Shown one piece after another: positions 61,898-64,000 of a DNA stretch of 64,000 bases. A program made the translations under genes and the position numbers. The notes beneath the pieces were generated by a model that ran no database searches, was not told the DNA's origin, and worked only from the letters and a program-made list of their open reading frames with translations. Numbering within the stretch: the first letter of the stretch is position 1; each line of letters opens with the position of its first letter. This stretch comes from Echinococcus granulosus (taxonomy: Eukaryota > Platyhelminthes > Cestoda > Cyclophyllidea > Taeniidae), in assembly GCF_000524195.1 (NCBI RefSeq), contig NW_020170422.1, positions 235,422 through 299,421 on the forward strand, written 5' to 3'.

Positions 61898-63154
61898 ATG
61901 TCCGGCAGGTTTGCTCCATCAAAGGGAGATTGGGTTTGCAGCGATTCAAGGTACTTCCCCAGCCGTCATCTATTTTCTTAAGATGTGGGAACCTTAACTT
62001 TGCCCGTCGTGATAAATGTAATAAATGTGGACGTCCCAAAAAGAATAATCAAAGTGGGCACAGTTCAGGTAAAGAAATCGGTAAAGAGTTTGCTGAAAAG
62101 AGTCGAGGTCTTTTCGGCCCTGATGACTGGCAGTGCAAAAGGTGAGGTTTTGTCCTACTCCTATATCCCTCTCGCTCCTGCACATTAGCAGATAATCGGC
62201 GACTTCGAAATAATGTTCATTTTTTTTCATCATTAGCTGTGGAAACGTGAATTGGGCTCGGAGAACCGTATGCAATGTTTGTAATGCAGCCAAAGTCAAC
62301 ACGCAGGGTCAACGAACTGGCTATGGTGGCGGTTATATGGAACGAGATGAAGTTGTTGATTACAAACGTCACGATGAATCCGATGATGAATATGACGAGG
62401 TAGTTTTCTGGTTAACCTTTTCTTGTTTGGTTGATTCGTCCTGTTGAGTTTGTGTAAAAGTAGTGTGTATCCACGAGAGCCAGATGAACGCCATATTTAC
62501 GCGACCTTGTCTGGATTCCACCTTTAGTGCTACGGATGATCGGCTTTTTCTTTTTCTAGTTTGGATTGAAAAAGAAGAAGTATCGGAAGACCCATGGAGT
62601 AAGTGGCTGAGTTTGGGCAGTACTGGGAATATTTCAATTCTTGCAACACCTGTTTCGCTAGAGGTTTTGGAAAATGAGACTTACACTCATCTCATTTACT
62701 TTTGAATTGTCTGCCTCTTTTGCTTCTCTAGAACGGCGACGAACCAGGCCCAGAGGAGGAGAAAGTGGTGGCAGAAGGAAACGACGGAGACAAAAATACG
62801 GATCCAGAGGACCAAGAGGAGAGGCAAGAAGAAGAGGAAGAATCCGGAGATGACGAGGACCTTGCGAAATATGACATTTGGGGCGACGATGATGGGGGCA
62901 ATAATAACGAAGGCCAGAAATCCCCTACCACAAAAAATGGTATAAAAGGAGATTCGGCCGAGGATATTGATGAGGAGGAGGTTCAAGTGAAGAAGGCGCA
63001 TACTTCATCGTCTCGATCATCCAGCGAGGGCAGTAGCAGCAGCTCTGACACTAGTAGCAGTTCAAGTGATGATGACAGTTCTTCGCTGTCCTCTTCTTCC
63101 AGCTCTTCCTCGTCGAAGTCTCGTTCAGCTCCAGAGGAAGAGAAGCGGGCGTGA
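61898..63154 (+). CDS. ZRANB2: ZRANB2, Ran-binding-type zinc finger splicing factor
   Basis: ZRANB2 binds single-stranded RNA with GGU-containing, 5'-splice-site-like motifs and regulates alternative splicing in the nucleus. Five exons in agreeing phase (61898-61950, 61983-62141, 62237-62399, 62560-62598, 62732-63154) give 278 aa. Finger 1 uses Cys14, Cys19, Cys30 and Cys33, with the CxxxxC spacing of human ZRANB2 finger 1 and GNLNFARR. Finger 2 uses Cys69, Cys72, Cys83 and Cys86 with GNVNWARR. EIGKEFAEKSRGLFGPDDWQ links the fingers, as in human. TGYGGGYMERDEV and FGLKKKKYR follow. The C-terminus is Glu/Asp-rich, then Ser-rich with few Arg, unlike the RS-repeat tail of vertebrate ZRANB2 (320-330 aa). 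The first intron is only 32 nt and splits a codon inside finger 1. The start has the context GAAAATGTCC. Confidence 0.95.
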
Positions 63155-64000
63155 TCGTGAGGATATGTCTCCCTTGTGTACATTTATCCCCCCATTGTGT
63201 TTTACTAAGTACTACTCAACCAGTTGATCATGTTGTGATATTCTACCTGGAATAGCTAGGAGGGCCACCACCACCTTAAGTTTCAGCGCTGTGGTCTCCA
63301 GACAACTCCTAAATAGGTTTCTGTGTCAATACTTTAACCTATTCTTAAGGGCTTTCTTAAATCCACCCTGCTGCTGGTTAATGCGCAGAAATGAAGGTTA
63401 AAGTAGCTACCAAAAATCCCAATGTTACTTCCGTTGTGAGCTACCGTGGATTGGACCACCCGTGGGGGTTTTCCTGTGCTGCTTTTTGGATAGTCTAATT
63501 GGCGCGGTCCGGTGACTAATCGCCCGTAGAGGGTCCGCCCATCGCCGCTGCAACTGAAACACCTGAGTTACCCCCATGACTGTTTTGAAGGATTCCCAGT
63601 CTGAATGCGTTTGCTACGGTGTAGAGCAGCTGTGAAACTAGTGGCCTGAGCAAGCCCCCAGGGGATGAATGCCGAGAAACTTGAAAGAAGCTCACTCTTA
63701 AATATGTTGCAGGAATCTTCCCGCTGCACTGGTGCTCCTCTTTTTGAGGTTGTTCTTGGCGCTACCCTGAAGTATTATTCCATGTTATTAACTAGAAAGT
63801 GTTTTCCAAACTCACAAAGTAGAATTAAAGACATCACGACTAGTTTTGTTGCTGTTTGAGGCCTTTCGAACCCACGTTTATTCTTTATCATTTGCCGCGT
63901 CGGTAAAACTTGTACGGGGTGGAAGGGACAAGTGGATCTTGTTTACTGAAAAGATTGCATAAAAGCATAACTAGGTAATGCAATGCACAGATATGAAGTA
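63155..64000. other. Downstream of ZRANB2, nothing recognised
   Basis: This contains the ZRANB2 3' UTR and intergenic sequence. The plus strand is open for 64 codons at 63665-63859, without support for a gene. Confidence 0.35.

Noticed and set aside
1..64000. tRNA, rRNA or CRISPR features
   Set aside because: No cloverleaf with a plausible T-loop, no rRNA core motif and no regularly spaced direct repeats were seen by eye; a covariance-model scan was not possible.

Overview
The window reads as a stretch of a parasitic flatworm genome (cestode or trematode). Every recognisable gene is eukaryotic and split by GT-AG introns. Introns fall into two classes: miniature ones of about 30-44 nt (30, 33, 37 and 44 nt in the AIG1-like gene, 32 nt in ZRANB2, 33 nt in WTAP, 41 nt in INTS9) and introns of one to several kb. 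That bimodal pattern is typical of platyhelminths. The species cannot be named from the sequence alone.

Layout. Positions 1-6650 (minus strand) hold part of a gene for a Glu-rich disordered protein. It is built from at least nine small exons, all multiples of 3 nt in phase 1-1, within a segmentally duplicated locus. 7023-12915 (minus) is a cytoplasmic dynein 1 light intermediate chain. 13424-16830 (minus) is a small DPY30-domain coiled-coil protein (DYDC-like). 16.8-21.3 kb is repeat-rich. 21299-22515 (plus) is an AIG1/ADTRP-family membrane protein. 22.5-29.5 kb is repeat-rich. 29498-30994 (plus) is an intronless 498-codon orphan. 31-35.3 kb is repeat-bearing intergenic sequence. 35294-41991 (plus) is Integrator subunit 9, with a chain of phase-compatible unknown exons interleaved with it. 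42-48 kb is intergenic. 48164-54972 (minus) is the m6A-writer regulator WTAP, diverging from the KDEL receptor at 55349-60816 (plus). 61898-63154 (plus) is the splicing factor ZRANB2.

The main mobile component is a family with roughly 180-200 bp terminal direct repeats that start TGTAGCG and end TATTACA. It occurs as solo copies and as three composite copies of about 1.0-1.1 kb with homologous non-coding interiors (17.5-18.6, 24.4-25.4 and 44.1-45.1 kb). This is the architecture of a TRIM (terminal-repeat retrotransposon in miniature).

The conserved genes are unrelated housekeeping or ciliary functions: dynein transport, RNA processing (INTS9, WTAP, ZRANB2), ER retrieval, lipid hydrolysis and an axonemal-type adaptor. 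They do not form an operon-like pathway. The most novel items are the modular acidic-exon gene, the TRIM-like family, the exon chain interleaved with INTS9, and the orphan 498-aa protein.
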